Assembly (NCBI RefSeq): GCF_000374065.1
Contig: NZ_KB893249.1
Coordinates: 96,052-160,051 of the forward strand
Reading direction: 5' to 3'
Length of the DNA: 64,000 nt
Source: Spirosoma luteum DSM 19990
GTDB taxonomy: Bacteria; Bacteroidota; Bacteroidia; Cytophagales; Spirosomataceae
Within the stretch, counting starts at the first letter, position 1, and each line of letters opens with the position of its first letter. The notes beneath the pieces are model-generated. The model did not search any database. It was not told where the DNA came from and saw only the letters and a list, made by a program, of their open reading frames with translations. The position numbers and the translations under genes were made by a program. This document shows positions 63,890 through 64,000 of this stretch, in pieces.

Positions 63890-64000
63890 GGTGGCACCTT
63901 CCTACTCTCCCACCTGTGACAGCAGTACCATCGGCAGTACGGGGCTTAACGGCTCTGTTCGATAAGGGAGAGGTGTTCACCCGCCTTCAAAGCACCAACC
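63890..64000 (-). rRNA. rrf: 5S ribosomal RNA
   Basis: The reverse complement carries the universal 5S features: GGCGGGTGAACACCTCTCCC, CGAACAGAGCCGTTAAGCCC, the GATGGTACTGC loop region and GGTGGGAGAGTAGGAAGGTG near the 3' end. About 111 bases are in the window, so it is complete or nearly so; the 5' boundary at the window edge is uncertain. 23S and 16S would lie to the right, outside the window. Confidence 0.92.

Overview
The window looks like chromosome from a member of Bacteroidota, most likely the order Cytophagales and close to Spirosoma or its relatives. The evidence is a SusC/SusD outer-membrane pair, a PorX-type regulator of the type IX secretion system, an MreBCD cluster, several protein families common in this phylum (TIGR02757, DUF6702, short LeuA) and promoters of the Bacteroidota form TTG-N19-TAnnTTTG in front of xylA and leuA. 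The genus is inferred from gene content and protein resemblance, not from a search.

Layout: (1) 1-1310, the 5' part of a polytopic membrane protein running off the left edge, followed by about 830 bases without a convincing gene. (2) 2.1-22.5 kb, carbohydrate and surface functions: a secreted glycoside-hydrolase-like protein, xylose isomerase, two small proteins, a ROK regulator, a redoxin plus c-haem/FG-GAP protein pair, a GH18 chitinase, SusC/SusD, a large VCBS/ASPIC-UnbV protein, a vanadium-haloperoxidase-like enzyme and a second ROK regulator. (3) 22.5-32.4 kb: a secreted unknown protein, porX, a LysM/RlpA-like protein, a TIGR02757 protein, an aldose epimerase, a DUF1080 protein, free methionine sulfoxide reductase, and mreD, mreC and mreB on the minus strand. 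(4) 32.6-44.2 kb: a GH3-family enzyme, an AT-rich AAA ATPase + HNH cassette wedged between GH3 and dxr, then dxr, rseP, a DUF6702 protein, lon, an AGE-family epimerase and murQ. (5) 44.3-63.2 kb, branched-chain amino acid synthesis: ilvD, a methyltransferase, ilvB, ilvN, ilvC, an intruding TPR histidine kinase, ilvA, a broken DUF4160/DUF2442 pair, an AraC regulator, leuC, leuD, a long IPMS-family enzyme, a second methyltransferase, leuB and a short leuA. (6) A conserved unknown protein, then the 5S rRNA at the right edge on the minus strand, presumably the tail of an rRNA operon that continues outside the window.

How it fits together: the ilv/leu block carries nearly all steps from threonine or pyruvate to the branched-chain 2-oxo acids (no ilvE was seen). 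ilvD and leuA share a two-palindrome element at the same place relative to their promoters, which suggests one regulator. The 8-21 kb block would import an oligosaccharide or similar ligand through SusC/SusD and act on it with secreted proteins, bracketed by two paralogous ROK regulators.

The most interesting signals are: the ATPase-HNH module, which resembles Septu-type anti-phage systems but has degenerate zinc-binding positions and a 4-base overlap with the essential gene dxr; a relic joining a broken IS5-like transposase to a duplicated, mainly synonymously diverged ilvC 3' end; the shared ilvD/leuA operator-like element; a single-base nonsense mutation in DUF4160; and a set of intergenic hairpins built from TCATT/AATGA units placed directly before start codons.
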